A DNA stretch of 64,000 bases from Microbacterium oxydans (GTDB lineage: Bacteria; Actinomycetota; Actinomycetes; Actinomycetales; Microbacteriaceae): assembly GCF_000956405.1 (NCBI RefSeq), contig NZ_JYIV01000028.1, forward strand, positions 310,001 to 374,000, read 5' to 3'. Made by a program: the position numbers and the translations under genes. The notes under the pieces are model-generated. The model was not told the DNA's origin and did not search any database. It saw nothing but the letters and a program-made list of their open reading frames with translations. Each line of letters starts with the position of its first letter. The first letter of the stretch is position 1. Positions 63,432-64,000 of the stretch are shown here, one piece after another.

Positions 63432-64000
63432 ATGGCAACCAAGGCAACCCAGCGCAAGGTCCTGGCGGTATTGGCCGGAGGGCTCGTGCTCGGCATCGGC
63501 ACCGCGGTGACGCTCGCGGTGTGGAACGATTCCGAGTTCGCGAACGGCACGTTCACGGCAGGTGCGTTCAACCTGCAGGGATCGACGGACGGCACCACGT
63601 ATGCCGACCACAACTCCGCGGGCAGCGCCGCCACGCTGGCGTTCACGCTCCCCGCCGGGCTGGTGGGGAACATGTCGCCGACGAGCTCGGTGTACGCCGG
63701 GTTCTGGGTGCGTCTGGCCGGGGGTACGACGACCGCAGCCAACCTCGCCGCCGCAGGGACCACAGCCGACCCCGCAGCGAGCTCCAACACCGGACACCTC
63801 TCCTATTCGATCTATCAACTCGCACCCGGCGCGACCTGCAACGCGGCGAGTGCCACCGGGACGCCGATCGCCACCGGGGCGACACTCGACGTGCAGACCG
63901 GCGTGACACAGGTGCCGCTCGCCGTCGGCAGTCCCACGACCGCTCCCGGCACGGCCGTGCAGCTCTGCTTCAAGGTGACGGCGGATGCGGCGCTCACGCC
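63432..64000 (+). CDS. SipW-dependent-type exported protein, 5' part
   Basis: Open to the right edge (189 complete codons seen), so the C-terminus is missing. Signal peptide KVLAVLAGGLVLGIGTAVTLAVWNDSEFANGTFTAG: the AVWNDSE-x-ANGTFTAG-x-FNLQGS pattern is that of SipW-type signal peptides and TasA/CalY-like proteins. The rest is Ala/Thr/Ser-rich and beta-rich, suited to a surface or matrix protein. Two cysteines are visible. GAGGGGGAAACG lies before the ATG. A sipW-like peptidase and further paralogs would be expected downstream, outside the window. Confidence 0.8.
   Translation, partial: MATKATQRKVLAVLAGGLVLGIGTAVTLAVWNDSEFANGTFTAGAFNLQGSTDGTTYADHNSAGSAATLAFTLPAGLVGNMSPTSSVYAGFWVRLAGGTTTAANLAAAGTTADPAASSNTGHLSYSIYQLAPGATCNAASATGTPIATGATLDVQTGVTQVPLAVGSPTTAPGTAVQLCFKVTADAALT

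Overview
The window is high-GC DNA with Actinobacteria-type codon use. The alpha-operon end (rpsK-rpoA-rplQ), tRNA-Trp-secE-nusG-rplK-rplA, AsnC- and RamB-type regulators, and many genes that start directly after a TANNNT -10 box all point to a Microbacterium-like member of the Microbacteriaceae. The genus is an inference from gene content. It looks like ordinary chromosome: no prophage, CRISPR array, integrase or insertion sequence was seen.

Layout. 1-2047: end of a ribosomal protein operon with a strong terminator. 2061-9100: an acyl-CoA ligase, then a tripartite tricarboxylate transporter (tctCBA). Next to it is an unusual regulator in which a CitA-type sensor is joined directly to a CitB/DcuR-type DNA-binding tail, with kinase and receiver missing; a tandem repeat between them is a candidate operator. 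9172-14595: coupled histidine kinase, response regulator, SLC13-type permease and glycerate kinase. 14656-17516: two MaoC-type dehydratases with murB and small genes. 17672-25924: amino acid and acetate metabolism (aminotransferase, alanine dehydrogenase with its AsnC-type regulator, malate synthase, isocitrate lyase, divergent RamB-like regulator). 26055-28260: a secreted putative glycosidase and a TetR regulator.

28401-35181 is the most system-like part. It holds a SsuABC/TauABC-type importer, an FMN-dependent monooxygenase, a sugar-type kinase, a PadR regulator, a flavin reductase and a stand-alone riboflavin kinase. The same 16-bp palindrome (TAGTCAA-N2-TTGACTA) lies before the first gene and between padR and the flavin reductase, so the locus looks like one regulon that imports a substrate, oxidises it and makes its own FMN/FMNH2. 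35275-45079 is a putrescine/GABA utilisation locus under a PucR-type regulator. 45201-47419: a PPOX-fold protein and a PoxB-type pyruvate oxidase. 47446-52090: a large repeat protein in an operon with an HSP90-family ATPase. 52286-55080: tRNA-Trp, secE, nusG (with a long acidic N-terminal extension), rplK and rplA. 55368-64000: an accessory DUF559-like gene between two copies of a palindromic repeat, a cystine-type ABC importer, a LysE exporter with its LysR regulator, a MarR-controlled efflux pump, and the start of a SipW-type exported protein.

Two dispersed palindrome families occur between genes: four copies of a GTCGCACTTTCTGTCGC inverted repeat (35.2, 45.1, 55.2 and 56.4 kb) and two nested double hairpins built on GAGACCCA (17.6 and 22.9 kb). 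No gene-free stretch exceeds 300 bases.
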